From positions 1 to 64,000 of the forward strand of contig CAADYZ010000017.1 in assembly GCA_900753405.1 (NCBI GenBank): a stretch of 64,000 nt of DNA, given 5' to 3'. Source of the DNA: Campylobacteraceae bacterium (GTDB lineage Bacteria > Campylobacterota > Campylobacteria > Campylobacterales > Campylobacteraceae). Of the stretch, positions 1-8,592 are shown one piece after another; within the stretch, counting starts at the first letter, position 1, and each line of letters begins with the position of its first letter. A program made the position numbers and the translations under genes. The notes below the pieces were generated by a model. The model did no database searches. It was given only the letters and a program-made list of their open reading frames with translations, and had not been told where the DNA came from.

Positions 1-6
1 GCAAAA

Positions 7-82
7 TGGTGGTCGCTAAAAGACTCGAACTTTTGACATCCACCTTGTAAGGGTGGCGCTCTACCAACTGAGCTAAGCGACC
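7..82 (-). tRNA. tRNA-Val (anticodon UAC), CCA encoded
   Basis: The reverse complement folds as a cloverleaf with acceptor GGTCGCT/AGCGACC, discriminator A and an encoded CCA. The anticodon stem CCACC/GGTGG closes the loop CTTACAA, which gives anticodon TAC. It is the downstream member of a two-tRNA unit with tRNA-Lys. Confidence 0.95.
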
Positions 83-100
83 TAAACAAGTTAAGTCTAG

Positions 101-176
101 TGGTGTCCTGCGTTGGATTCGAACCAACGGCCCCCTCCTTAAAAGGGAGATGCTCTACCTACTGAGCTAGCAGGAC
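101..176 (-). tRNA. tRNA-Lys (anticodon UUU), CCA encoded
   Basis: The reverse complement begins GTCCTGC and ends GCAGGACACCA. The anticodon loop CTTTTAA gives TTT. It lies 18 nt upstream of tRNA-Val and directly behind a strong promoter. Confidence 0.95.
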
Positions 177-192
177 ATAAAAAAGAAGGGCG

Positions 193-221
193 ATTATACC
201 CAAAAAAAAAGTATTTGTCAA
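193..221 (-). promoter_or_regulatory. Consensus sigma-70 promoter of the tRNA-Lys/tRNA-Val unit
   Basis: On the minus strand there is TTGACA (216-221), a 17-nt spacer rich in T, then TATAAT (193-198). Transcription would begin roughly 10 nt before tRNA-Lys. Both hexamers match the consensus exactly, which is rare in Campylobacter, where -35 boxes are normally weak. Confidence 0.85.
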
Positions 222-382
222 GAGTTTTAAGAAAATTTCTAAAAATTTTCTCTCACCAAGCACAAACCGCAAAACAAATGGTGATTTTAGCATAATTGCA
301 TTAAGCTACTCTTAAACGCCAAAATTTCGCGGTGGCTGGGCGCGAGTCGTTGTGTAGTCGTTATATAATAATGTTTAGCATT

Positions 383-400
383 TCAAATTCGGTTTTGACA
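383..400. repeat. SNSxLT element, TCAAATTCGGTTTTGACA form
   Basis: An exact copy of the common variant of the dispersed palindrome family, followed by AAATTTGACA. It lies 25 nt beyond the ribD stop. The rest of 222-424 shows no gene I can support. Confidence 0.85.
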
Positions 401-424
401 AATTTGACAAAATTACGAGCGTTT

Positions 425-1741
425 TCACACGAGTTTTGCCCAAGTCACCGTGTCGCCGCCGCATCTTCTTTGGTGCAAAATCTCAAATTCGACATCCGCT
501 TGCAGGTTTTGGCGAAGCGAGAATGTTGGCGAATGGTAAAGCAAAAGCCACTTGACGCGGTCGTGGCTAAGGCGTGGCAAGTCGTGCAAAAAACCGCCTT
601 CGATCATCACAAAATTTCGCTTGAAAACCTCGTTGAAGTCGCCACTGACGCACACTTTTCGCCCGCTGACGCCAAAGCAGCGAAGCGAGGGCGCGAACTT
701 GGCTTGACGCGAGAAGATCATCACATCGCTCGCCCTACCCCCGCAAAGCCGTGCGTCAAGCAGCGGATTGTCGAGCCTGACGGTGTTGCCGCCGATGACA
801 AGAAGGTCGATGAGATCGCGGATGCGGTGCATATGCGTCCTGCTTTCAAGCGAGCTGATGACGCCGCCTGTGATGACGCCGTTTGTTGTGAGGGCGAGTT
901 TGTAGAAGGTGAAGTTGGTGTTTTGGGCGTGGTTTTGGGCGTTTTGCTGAGTAAAATTCTCGTTTGCCTCCGCATTTTGGCGGTTAAATCCCGCGTCCAT
1001 CTCCGCGCGCCCACAGCCTAACCCCACGCTTTGCTGTGCGTTTTTTGTCAAAACCGAATTTGAAAAATTTTGCGCCCCGCTCCACGCAAAAAACGGCTCT
1101 AAAAGCGTCTCGCATTCCTTTTGTTTCACGCCAAAAACCACGCTCGCGCCGCTCTCTTGCAAAATCTCCGCCCCGCCGCGTGCTTTAAGCGAACGCTCTT
1201 TTGCGCCGATAACAACGCGTCTGACGCCTATTTGCGCTAGCAGTCGCGCACACGGCGGTGTGCGCCCCTCGTGCGAGCAAGGCTCCAAGGTCACAAACGC
1301 GCTCGCGCCCTCGAACAAATCCCCGCAATTTCTCACCACAAACTCGCGCCCAAGAGCTGCGTTGCGCGTGAAAAAGTCGCTCAAAAACTGCGCAAAACCC
1401 TCCTCGCTCAAAGCCGCCTGTGCCAACTCCTCTTGCAGATTTGTCAAAACCGAATTTGACTCCACCTCAACGCCCAAATCTTCACGCAAAAACGCGGCAA
1501 AGTCTGGCTTTTTGCAAAACGCCGCAAAAAACGCCGCCGACTTTTTAAAACCGAGCGCCTCAACCGCCGCGCTAAGCTCTGCGTGCGCCCAGCCCGCCTT
1601 TTTGTGCGCGCTAACTGCTAAAATCTCGCCATTTTTACCAAGCAAAACGCACCCAACGGGCGGATTTGGGTAGGTCAAAAGCTGGTGTTTCCACGCCTCG
1701 TTTAACGCTAGTGACATAAAAAACTCATCGCCAATCCGCAT
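425..1741 (-). CDS. ribD: RibD: diaminohydroxyphosphoribosylaminopyrimidine deaminase / uracil reductase
   Basis: Bifunctional cytosolic enzyme of riboflavin synthesis: an N-terminal zinc deaminase and a C-terminal NADPH reductase. The deaminase motif HAE lies at residues 53-55 and the second zinc motif PCSHEGRTPPC at about 150-160. I chose the ATG at 1741 because TAGGAGTGAGA lies just upstream; a longer open frame to 1855 lies inside mutS2 and lacks a ribosome site. The protein is about 438 residues, clearly longer than usual RibD (about 330-370). At least part of the excess is low-complexity sequence around two in-frame dispersed elements, SNSVLT at about 95-100 and 227-232. The gene follows mutS2 by 8 nt, probably in one operon. 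Confidence 0.9.
   Translation of the reverse strand: MRIGDEFFMSLALNEAWKHQLLTYPNPPVGCVLLGKNGEILAVSAHKKAGWAHAELSAAVEALGFKKSAAFFAAFCKKPDFAAFLREDLGVEVESNSVLTNLQEELAQAALSEEGFAQFLSDFFTRNAALGREFVVRNCGDLFEGASAFVTLEPCSHEGRTPPCARLLAQIGVRRVVIGAKERSLKARGGAEILQESGASVVFGVKQKECETLLEPFFAWSGAQNFSNSVLTKNAQQSVGLGCGRAEMDAGFNRQNAEANENFTQQNAQNHAQNTNFTFYKLALTTNGVITGGVISSLESRTHMHRIRDLIDLLVIGGNTVRLDNPLLDARLCGGRASDVMIFSRQAKFAPSLRCFGVSGRKVCVSGDFNEVFKRNFVMIEGGFLHDLPRLSHDRVKWLLLYHSPTFSLRQNLQADVEFEILHQRRCGGDTVTWAKLV
1046..1063. repeat. SNSxLT element inside ribD (second copy in protein order)
   Basis: TGTCAAAACCGAATTTGA on the plus strand; ribD reads the other strand as SNSVLT at about residue 227. It sits between the deaminase and reductase domains. 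Confidence 0.9.
1442..1459. repeat. SNSxLT element inside ribD (first copy in protein order)
   Basis: TGTCAAAACCGAATTTGA; read in ribD as SNSVLT at residues 95-100, within an expanded stretch between the two zinc motifs of the deaminase domain. Confidence 0.9.
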
Positions 1742-1749
1742 TCTCACTC

Positions 1750-3987
1750 CTATAAACTCACGATTGTCGTGCCAAAACCGCCGCTTGCTGCTGGGGCGTC
1801 TTTGTAGCCCTTGACGCGCGGGTGGGTTTTTAAAAACTCTCTGACAACGCCGCAAAGCGTGCCGCCGCCGATGCCGTGTTTGATGCTGACTTCGTCAAAG
1901 CCCGCCAAAAGCGCGTCTGAGAGGAATTTATCCACCTTTTCTAACGCCTCTTGCGCGCGAATTCCGTGCAGGTCAAGCGTCATTTTCGCCTGCGTTGGTT
2001 TTTGGGCGGTGAAGGCGATTTTTGGTGTCAAAACCGAATTTGAAGTGGCTTTTTGCTGGTTTTGCGGCAGTTTTTTTAGTAGTCCAAAAGCAAGCCGCAT
2101 CCTCACTCCGTCCGCGTCAATGAGCGCTTCATTGTTACCAACAAGCGCGGTCACAACGCCGCTCGTGTTACCGTATTTCACCCTCTCACCCACGCTAAAA
2201 CTCACCTCGCCGCTGCCTAAAAGCCCGCTGTTTTGCGCGTTTTGCGCCGCCTGTTTTGCGAGCAGTTTTGAGGCGTTAAATTCGCGTTGTTTTTGCGCGA
2301 GCATACTCTGTTTGATGCTCGACTTTGCCTTGTCGCACGCGGCGTTAAACTCCCTTTCGAGCTGGATTTTGCTTTGGCTAAATTCGGTTTTAGCACTTTG
2401 CCTTTCGCTCTTTGTCGAGGCGATGAGCGCGTCAAGTTTCGCCTCTTTTTTCTGCGTTTGGCGAAGCTCTTTTTTGAGCTTGATCTGCAAATTTAGGGTT
2501 TTGGAGATGATCTCGCCGAGGTTTTCATTCTCCTCGCCGTAATTCTTCTTCGCCTCAGCCACCAACGCAGGGCTAATGCCGTAACGAAGGGCGGTTTCAA
2601 AGGCGTAAGACTTGCCGATCAACCCCTTTAAAAACTCGAATTTTGGGCGCGAGTTCGCCTCGTCGTAAAGCGCGGCGACAAGCCCCACGCCATCGTCATT
2701 TCCAAGCAACATCGCAAGTCGTTTGTGGTGCGTTGTCACGACTAGTTTTACGCCGTTGTTCACAAGCTGACGGATGAGGACGAGGTATAAACTCGCCGCC
2801 TCCTCAAAGTCTGTGCCAAGCTCGATCTCATCAACCCCAACAAGGATTTTCTTCTTCCCAAAAAGCCGCGAAAACGCGACCATCCTGCCCGCGAAAGTCG
2901 AGATGTCATTGCGCGAGTTTTGCGGGTCTTCGATGATGCATTCAAACTCGCCAAAACGCCCGATGCTGCTTTTTTGCGCATTAAGCCGCATCGGCAGCAG
3001 GTGTTTTGCCAAAAAAGCCGCGCTTAAAACCGACTTTAAAAGCATACTCTTTCCGCCCGCATTCACACCCGTAATCAGCAGGACATTTTCGGTAAATTCG
3101 ATGCTGATTGGCTTTGGGTTTTTTAACGCAGGGTGGCAAAACTCGCTCAAAATCACCTCGCTTTTGTCACTACTTAGCACAAACTCCAAGTCCCCACTCT
3201 TTGCCATCTCACACCGCGCGATCAACGCGTCCGCGTAGTCAAACGCGTTGTTGATGAACTTGCAAAACGGCAGGTTTTTAGTCAGCTGCGCGCTCACTTT
3301 TTTGCAGTATTCGTAGATGATGAGTTGTTTTTTGTCAAGCAGCGCCGCCTCTTCGTTTTTTAGCGCGCTTACCACACTTGGCATCACATAAAAAAACCCA
3401 CTCGCACTACGGGCGATGACGCTGCCTTTAAGCGCGTGGTTAAAGCCGCCTCGCACCAAAATCGTCTCGCAACCCTCGACAAAATGCACCTGCGAATCCA
3501 CCAAATAGGGTTGGATAGACTTTGTGTAAATCAGCCGCCTCAGCTCGCTTGTGATCTGCTCTTTTTTCAGCCCAAGCTCCCGCGCAACCGCGCCTAAACG
3601 CTCGTCTGCGACCTCTTTTAGCTCCCCTTCTTCGTCAAACTCCTTTGCAAGCGTCGCAAGTGCTGGCGGAAAGGTGATCTTTCCGAGCCACTCTGCAAAA
3701 CTACCCTCGAATTTCCGCCTTTTTAGATAGTCAAAATAGCCCAAAATTTTGCTAATTTCAAAAATCTCGCTGATGTGCAAAGTCGCAAATTTGCCAAGCC
3801 GCGCTAAAACATCGTCTAAATTCGCAACCTTTGGGCTAAGCGTCAAATCGTACTTTGCGATCTCCTCGATCCTCGCGTAATTTTGCCGCGCGTCCCCGTT
3901 TAAAAAAAGCGGTTTTTTTCGCGCCAAAAAGCCCTCGAAACGCTCGATGTAGCCTTGTAAATCAAGTTTTTTGATAATCTCGCTCAT
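1750..3987 (-). CDS. mutS2: MutS2 family ATPase / Smr endonuclease
   Basis: MutS-family protein without the mismatch-recognition domain, thought to act on recombination intermediates or stalled ribosomes. The Walker A motif GVNAGGKSM lies at about residues 306-314, followed by Walker B/signature sequence (VGVDEIELGTDFEEAA). A long charged coiled coil covers about 490-600. The C-terminal Smr domain starts at about 670 (LDLHG) and ends with SIKHGIGGGTLCGVV. The linker before Smr holds an in-frame dispersed element (SNSVLT, about 649-654), and the coiled coil holds a degenerate one (AKTEFS, about 531). The start ATG overlaps the stop of the upstream TPR gene by 4 nt (ATGA), which indicates translational coupling. 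Confidence 0.93.
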   Translation of the reverse strand: MSEIIKKLDLQGYIERFEGFLARKKPLFLNGDARQNYARIEEIAKYDLTLSPKVANLDDVLARLGKFATLHISEIFEISKILGYFDYLKRRKFEGSFAEWLGKITFPPALATLAKEFDEEGELKEVADERLGAVARELGLKKEQITSELRRLIYTKSIQPYLVDSQVHFVEGCETILVRGGFNHALKGSVIARSASGFFYVMPSVVSALKNEEAALLDKKQLIIYEYCKKVSAQLTKNLPFCKFINNAFDYADALIARCEMAKSGDLEFVLSSDKSEVILSEFCHPALKNPKPISIEFTENVLLITGVNAGGKSMLLKSVLSAAFLAKHLLPMRLNAQKSSIGRFGEFECIIEDPQNSRNDISTFAGRMVAFSRLFGKKKILVGVDEIELGTDFEEAASLYLVLIRQLVNNGVKLVVTTHHKRLAMLLGNDDGVGLVAALYDEANSRPKFEFLKGLIGKSYAFETALRYGISPALVAEAKKNYGEENENLGEIISKTLNLQIKLKKELRQTQKKEAKLDALIASTKSERQSAKTEFSQSKIQLEREFNAACDKAKSSIKQSMLAQKQREFNASKLLAKQAAQNAQNSGLLGSGEVSFSVGERVKYGNTSGVVTALVGNNEALIDADGVRMRLAFGLLKKLPQNQQKATSNSVLTPKIAFTAQKPTQAKMTLDLHGIRAQEALEKVDKFLSDALLAGFDEVSIKHGIGGGTLCGVVREFLKTHPRVKGYKDAPAASGGFGTTIVSL
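2026..2043. repeat. SNSxLT element inside mutS2
   Basis: TGTCAAAACCGAATTTGA; read as TSNSVLTP in the MutS2 linker ahead of the Smr domain. A degenerate copy lies at 2379-2396, read as AKTEFS. Confidence 0.9.
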
Positions 3988-5330
3988 TTTTCTCTTTTCA
4001 AATTCGATTTTTGCAAAATTCCTTCGCGGTAAATCGCTGCTTTATGCGCCTTTGCCTCTTTGGTTTTCATAAACTCAGTGTCATTCAAAACGCGGTTAAA
4101 CCACAACTTTGCCTCCTCCTCGCGCCCGAGCTTGAAGTAGCCCCACGCGACTGAGTCGAGGATGTAAGTTGAGTCGCCGTCAAGCTGGTTTGCCTTCAAA
4201 CAAAGGTTCAAGCCAAGTTCGATGTTGATGTCAAAATCGATCAGCAAATAGCCAAAATAGTTGTAAAAAACCGCCTCGTCCGCCACCAAAACGCTCGTGT
4301 CAAAAAGGGTCAAAACGCGAGCCAAATTCACCTCAACGCCACCCACAACGGCGTCTCCGTTTTTTTCAATCAACTCAAAGCTGTAAATCGCCTCTTGGCT
4401 CGCAAAACGCGCCTTTTGCTTTGGTTGAGCTGAATTTTGCAGCTCTCGCAAGATCTCAATCGCCCGCGGCAAGTCGCCCATTTTGGCGTAAATTCCAGCC
4501 GTTTTTTCGTCCAAAATGGCGTATTTTTCGCACAAATTCGCCGCCTTTTTCAACTCGTTTGCCGCCAGCCACATATCCACCGCAGTGTTTAAAACCGCCT
4601 TGTCACCGTTTTCCTTAAAAAGCTCTTCGAAAATCTCCTGAGCGGCAAAAAATTCGCGGTTTAAGATCAAAAAATGCGCCAAATATGTCTTTAAATTCGT
4701 GTGGTTGGCGTTGAGTTTTGTGTCGTTTGCCGCCTTTTTTAGAAGGAAAATCGCCTCGTCATACTTGCCGTTAAGCTTGTAGTTCTCGCTTAAACGCACG
4801 AGCGTGTCCGCGTTTGGGTCAAGTTTGTAAGCTTTTTGCAGCTGTAATGTCGCCTCTTTTGGCGGTAAAAAAACAGAGTAAATCGTGTAGCTAAGGGCAT
4901 TTTGCGGCTCGATCTTCACAAGCTGCCTCGCCGCCTTTAAACCAAGCGTTTTGTTGCCGTTTTGCTCCGCCACCGCACACAAAATCCTAAGCGAATACGC
5001 GTCCGAAAAGAGGTGTTTTAACGCCAAGTCGATCATCTTTGGCAACTTTTCTCGCTCTTTTTCAAAGGCGATTCTCAACCCTTCTTGCAGATAAACCGCG
5101 TTTTGGCTTTTTTCAAAAAGCGTGAGCAGATCCTCAACGCCCGCTTGCTGAGAATGCAGTTTGTAAAGGGCTTTGACCCCTTCAAATTCGCTTTTGCCAA
5201 GCGAGTTTTCAACAGGTTTAACCACCAACTCCTCGCCTAGATACTCAGCTCTCTTTTGCGTCTCATCAGCCTGCGTGTGAAGTGCCAAAAACAGCGGCAA
5301 AACCGCCAAAAAAAGCCTCTTTTTACTCAT
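3984..5330 (-). CDS. Exported tetratricopeptide-repeat protein
   Basis: Begins with a signal peptide (MSKKRLF, then a hydrophobic stretch ending near ALHTQADE), so it should act in the periplasm. The rest is helical with repeated TPR-like units, for example NALSYTIYSVFLPPKEATLQ, AKMGDLPRAIEILREL and DSVAWGYFKLGREEEAKLWF. I chose the ATG at 5330 because AAAGG lies 6 nt upstream; the ATG at 5336 touches that site. It overlaps the upstream ykgJ-like gene by 8 nt and mutS2 by 4 nt. The last codons (KSNLKREK) come from a degenerate dispersed element at 3998-4015. The precise role is unknown; related campylobacters keep a similar protein. Confidence 0.8.
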   Translation of the reverse strand: MSKKRLFLAVLPLFLALHTQADETQKRAEYLGEELVVKPVENSLGKSEFEGVKALYKLHSQQAGVEDLLTLFEKSQNAVYLQEGLRIAFEKEREKLPKMIDLALKHLFSDAYSLRILCAVAEQNGNKTLGLKAARQLVKIEPQNALSYTIYSVFLPPKEATLQLQKAYKLDPNADTLVRLSENYKLNGKYDEAIFLLKKAANDTKLNANHTNLKTYLAHFLILNREFFAAQEIFEELFKENGDKAVLNTAVDMWLAANELKKAANLCEKYAILDEKTAGIYAKMGDLPRAIEILRELQNSAQPKQKARFASQEAIYSFELIEKNGDAVVGGVEVNLARVLTLFDTSVLVADEAVFYNYFGYLLIDFDINIELGLNLCLKANQLDGDSTYILDSVAWGYFKLGREEEAKLWFNRVLNDTEFMKTKEAKAHKAAIYREGILQKSNLKREK

Positions 5331-5706
5331 TTTCATCCTTTACTTTCACCCCTTCGCACTCGCCTAAAAGCTCACTAAAATCCTCCCTAAACGCCTGCCA
5401 AAACGGAAAGGTTCGACACTGCTGCGGACGGACTTCGTAAATCCCACAACGCCTAGTTTTTCGCTCAAAAAACTCGCACGCAAAACCGCCCTCAAAAGGG
5501 TATTCCACCAAACTCGTCTTTGCGCCTAAACGCCGTGTGTGACGCGACTTAAACGCCTCTTGCGTAACGCCCAAAAACTCGCTGATGTGGCGAATTTCTT
5601 CTTCGCTCACCCAAACCGCTCCGCTCTGCCCGATGCAGCATTTTCCGCCGCATTTTTCGCACGCATTTTGGTCAAAAACAAATTTAAAACCACTAACTTC
5701 TTTCAT
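5323..5706 (-). CDS. YkgJ-family cysteine-cluster protein
   Basis: Small cytosolic protein with the CxxCxxxCC-type metal-binding pattern: CEKCGGKCC at about residues 14-22, later CEFFERKTRRCGIYEVRPQQC. This matches the YkgJ/UPF0153 family, thought to bind zinc or an iron-sulfur cluster; the biochemical role is unknown. I chose the ATG at 5706 (MKEVSGFKF) because AAGGAC lies 5 nt upstream; an earlier start at 5727 lacks a ribosome site. It is the first gene of the minus-strand run with the TPR protein, mutS2 and ribD. Confidence 0.8.
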   Translation of the reverse strand: MKEVSGFKFVFDQNACEKCGGKCCIGQSGAVWVSEEEIRHISEFLGVTQEAFKSRHTRRLGAKTSLVEYPFEGGFACEFFERKTRRCGIYEVRPQQCRTFPFWQAFREDFSELLGECEGVKVKDENE

Positions 5707-5799
5707 TTTTGTCCTTAATTTTTGCACTAGGGTATTAAAAAATGGCTTAAATTCGAATTTGAGAGGATTTTTGCCTCTTTTAAGATGAAAATTTGTTTA

Positions 5800-5811
5800 A
5801 TTTGATAAAAT
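5800..5811 (+). promoter_or_regulatory. Probable extended -10 promoter of the rrf2-like gene
   Basis: TTTGATAAAAT with the -10 hexamer TAAAAT at 5806-5811, 30 nt before the start codon and preceded by T-rich DNA, as in Campylobacter sigma-70 promoters. Confidence 0.45.
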
Positions 5812-5840
5812 CGCCCATTTTAGCACAAAAAGGAGAGAGG

Positions 5841-6368
5841 ATGTTTCTTACAAAAGCCAGCGAATACGCCTTTTTTGGTTTGATGAATTTAGACGGCTGC
5901 GACAAGCCAAAAGACATCGAAACGATCTCATCTGAGCTGAAAATTTCAAAAAGCTTTCTCGCCAAAATCCTCCAAAACCTCGCGCGGGCGGGAATTTTGC
6001 GCTCGTTTAAAGGGATCAAAGGTGGCTTTTGCCTCGCTAGAAGCGCCGAGGAGATCACCGTAAAAGAGATTTTAGACGCTGTTGAGAGCAAAAAAACGCG
6101 CATTTTCATCTGCGAGGCAAAACTGCGTAAAATGTGCGGAGAATACCGCAAAATGGGGTGTAATGTCTGCGAAGTTTTTGGCACGCTGCAACTAAAATTT
6201 GACGACTTTTTAAGCCAAGTAACCTTGCGGGATTTGATCCGCAAAGAGTGTGCGTGCAAGGACAAAAGCGGCAAAGAAGCAGGTGAAATGTTGGAATCAA
6301 ATTTGATTTTAGCAACTTCTAAATGCGAAGAAAACTGCAAAAATGACGCCTCAAATTCAAAGGATTAA
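5841..6368 (+). CDS. Rrf2-family transcriptional regulator
   Basis: N-terminal winged helix-turn-helix (MFLTKASEYAFFGLMNL ... ISKSFLAKILQNLARAGIL), then the typical GIKGGFCLA wing and dimer helix. Three or more cysteines at about 88-110 (ICEAKLRKMCGEYRKMGCNVC) resemble the IscR/NsrR cluster ligands, so it probably senses iron-sulfur status or a redox signal. I chose the ATG at 5841 because AAAAAGGAGAGAGG lies just upstream; an earlier ATG at 5793 lacks one. The C-terminal tail (ESNLILATSKCEENC) contains a degenerate dispersed element at 6296-6313 and looks like an extension. It precedes the DHH gene by 2 nt. Confidence 0.85.
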   Translation: MFLTKASEYAFFGLMNLDGCDKPKDIETISSELKISKSFLAKILQNLARAGILRSFKGIKGGFCLARSAEEITVKEILDAVESKKTRIFICEAKLRKMCGEYRKMGCNVCEVFGTLQLKFDDFLSQVTLRDLIRKECACKDKSGKEAGEMLESNLILATSKCEENCKNDASNSKD

Positions 6369-6370
6369 AA

Positions 6371-7384
6371 GTGAAAATTTATCACATCAGCCACACGGAT
6401 TTAGACGGCTATGCGTGTCAGTTTGTCGCAAATTCTTTCATTAAAATAGACGGGTTTTTAAACTCAAACTACGGCAAGGAGATAGACGACAAATTCCGCT
6501 TAGCGCTCGACAAAATCGGCTCTGAGGAGGGGTTGATTTTGATCACTGATTTAAACTTAACCTTTTTGCAAGCCGAGAAATTTGAGGAGTTGGCGGCAAA
6601 ACAAGGCGTGAAACTACTGCTTTTAGACCACCACAAAACGGGCAAAGACAGCGAGGCGAAATTTCCGTGGTATTACCTTGACGAAGAGCGTTGCGCGACT
6701 AAGATCACCTACGACTTTTTTGCTAAAATTTACGGCGAAAACGAGCAGCTATCGCGCTTTGTCGAGGTTGTTAATGCGGTGGATATCTGGCTGAGTGACG
6801 ACCCAAATTTCGAGCTTGGCAAGGTTTGTATGGGGTTAATCAGCCTCTCAAAAGAGGTAAATAAAATCCTTTTTGAAAAAGAGCACACCGACTACATCTT
6901 CTACTTGCTTGAAAAAATGAGCGAATTTGTCGGCGAAGAAGAGGCGCACATCAAACTTGACAACGCCTCGCACGCCATCAAAAAAGAGTTTTTCAAAGCG
7001 CAAAAGGACGACACTTTGGCAAATTTGATTTCAGCATTTTTAGTCAAACTTCTCACCGCGCAAAAAGAGAGGCTAAGCGTTGAATACAACGGCTACAAAG
7101 GGCTTTTGACGCACAACATCGGCAACATCTCCGTAGTCGGAAACGAATTTTTGCTTGAAAATGAGGATTTTGACTTTTTTATGGATGTGACAAGCAAAAA
7201 GACGATCTCATTTCGCTCAAACGACAAGGTGGATGTCTCGCAAATGGCGGGCGTTTTGCTCGGCGGCGGCGGTCACGCAAACGCGGCAGGCGGGTTTTTC
7301 AGCGGGTTTAAGGAGTGTTACGACTACGAGTCGGTAAAGCGGCAGATAGTCGGGCTTATTGAGTCTAAAAAAAGTTACTTTTAA
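6371..7384 (+). CDS. DHH-DHHA1 family phosphoesterase (oligoribonuclease / nucleotide phosphatase-like)
   Basis: Two-domain DHH protein. The N-terminal metal motifs are SHTDLDGYACQ (about 7-17), ITDLN, and the signature LLLDHHKTG near residue 90. The C-terminal DHHA1 motif is GGGGHANAAGG near 300. The family hydrolyses phosphodiester or phosphomonoester bonds in short RNAs, pAp or cyclic dinucleotides; the substrate here cannot be read from sequence. The start is GTG at 6371 after AAAGGATTAAAA. It follows the Rrf2 gene by 2 nt and precedes a small acidic protein by 9 nt. Confidence 0.85.
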   Translation: MKIYHISHTDLDGYACQFVANSFIKIDGFLNSNYGKEIDDKFRLALDKIGSEEGLILITDLNLTFLQAEKFEELAAKQGVKLLLLDHHKTGKDSEAKFPWYYLDEERCATKITYDFFAKIYGENEQLSRFVEVVNAVDIWLSDDPNFELGKVCMGLISLSKEVNKILFEKEHTDYIFYLLEKMSEFVGEEEAHIKLDNASHAIKKEFFKAQKDDTLANLISAFLVKLLTAQKERLSVEYNGYKGLLTHNIGNISVVGNEFLLENEDFDFFMDVTSKKTISFRSNDKVDVSQMAGVLLGGGGHANAAGGFFSGFKECYDYESVKRQIVGLIESKKSYF

Positions 7385-7393
7385 GGAGAGAAA

Positions 7394-7624
7394 ATGGAAG
7401 AGAGAGTTACGCTAGAAGAGATGAGTTATGAGCTTGAAGTGGTGATGCAGGCGATGTTGCTTTTTGCGGGCGTGAAAAAAGAAAAGCTTGAAGAGGCGGT
7501 GGATGAGTATATCGAAATCATCGGTGAAGTTGATGAAGCAAACCAAGAGGCTAGCGATGTCGAGTTAGTGCAGATCGCTGTTAATGAGCTAAAAAGGCGA
7601 AAAAAGTCGTGGTTTAACGGCTAA
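7394..7624 (+). CDS. Conserved-looking small acidic protein, function unknown
   Basis: A 76-residue, strongly acidic, helix-rich protein (MEERVTLEEMSYELEVVMQA ... ELKRRKKSWFNG) with a basic tail. A good ribosome site (AAGGAGAG) lies 4 nt before the ATG, and the gene follows the DHH gene by 9 nt, so it is probably translated. No motif is recognised and I assign no function. Confidence 0.65.
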   Translation: MEERVTLEEMSYELEVVMQAMLLFAGVKKEKLEEAVDEYIEIIGEVDEANQEASDVELVQIAVNELKRRKKSWFNG

Positions 7625-7758
7625 TTTGCCGATTTTTGACGCAAAATGTGGCGAAATTTGACGAAATTTGAGGCGTTTGGTTTTTGTTATCATTTTGTAA
7701 TAAAATATTAATAATTAGTAGCTAAAATTACGCTACATTTACTTTTTAAGGAGATTCT

Positions 7759-8592
7759 ATGAAGAAAATTGTTTCTTTTTTAGCAGCATTTGTTGCTATT
7801 TTTACCCTTAGTGCGTGCAGTGGCGAGAAGAAGTCGCAAGCAAGCAGCCAAACGCCTAACGCAACAACGACAGACGCGACAATCCGCATCGGCGCGACTC
7901 CAATGCCTCACGCTGAGATTTTAGAGGTTGTAAGAGACGAGGTGCAAAAGGCTGGTTTTACGCTTGAAATCGTTGAGTTTAACGACTATGTCACACCAAA
8001 TTTGGCGACTCAAAGCGGCGAGTTAGACGCAAATTTCTTCCAACACACTCCGTATTTGGACGAGTTTAACGCAAACAAAGGCACGCAGCTTGTTAAAGTT
8101 GTCGGCGTACATTTAGAGCCGATGGCAGCTTACAGCCGCAAAATTTCAAACATCAGCGAACTAAAAGCAGGTGACAAAGTCCTTGTGCCAAACGACCCAA
8201 CCAACGAAAACCGCGCGCTTGACCTTTTGGCTGAGGCGGGGCTCATCGAGCTTGACGCAAATGTCACGCTAAAAACCGTTAGCAACATCGTCTCAAACCC
8301 GCTCGGACTCGTTTTTGTCGAGCTTGAAGGTCCAGCGCTTCCACGCGCGCTTGATGACGCTGCACTTGCGGTGATCAACACAAATTTTGCGAAAAATGTC
8401 GGGCTAAACCCTTCGCGTGACGGGCTTTTGATCGAAAGCGGCGAAAATAACCCTTATGTGAATATCCTAGTCGTCAAAGCAGGCAACGAAAACTCACCGA
8501 AAACGCAGATTTTAGCGCAAGTTTTGCAAAGCGAGGCGGTCAAAGAGTTCTTAAAAAGCAAGTATGACGGAGAGATCATCCCTGCGTTTTAA
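7759..8592 (+). CDS. metQ: MetQ/NlpA methionine-binding lipoprotein
   Basis: Substrate-binding lipoprotein of the MetNIQ-type ABC importer for methionine. A signal peptide ends in lipobox LSAC with lipidated Cys20. The mature protein shows NlpA-family motifs: IRIGATPMPHAEIL, EFNDYVTPNLA, DANFFQHTPYL, and VVGVHLEPMAAYS. The ATPase and permease genes are not adjacent. The AT-rich stretch 7660-7740 in front probably contains its promoter. A perfect dispersed palindrome starts at 8593, immediately after the stop codon, and could end the transcript or the metQ part of it. Confidence 0.92.
   Translation: MKKIVSFLAAFVAIFTLSACSGEKKSQASSQTPNATTTDATIRIGATPMPHAEILEVVRDEVQKAGFTLEIVEFNDYVTPNLATQSGELDANFFQHTPYLDEFNANKGTQLVKVVGVHLEPMAAYSRKISNISELKAGDKVLVPNDPTNENRALDLLAEAGLIELDANVTLKTVSNIVSNPLGLVFVELEGPALPRALDDAALAVINTNFAKNVGLNPSRDGLLIESGENNPYVNILVVKAGNENSPKTQILAQVLQSEAVKEFLKSKYDGEIIPAF

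Noticed and set aside
332..1021. 229-codon plus-strand open frame opposite ribD
   Set aside because: It is antisense to a well-supported RibD, begins near a dispersed element and shows no protein family. Long antisense frames are common here because of codon use.
5780..6340. 186-codon minus-strand open frame over the Rrf2 gene
   Set aside because: Shadow of the regulator in another frame; no ribosome site and no recognisable motif.
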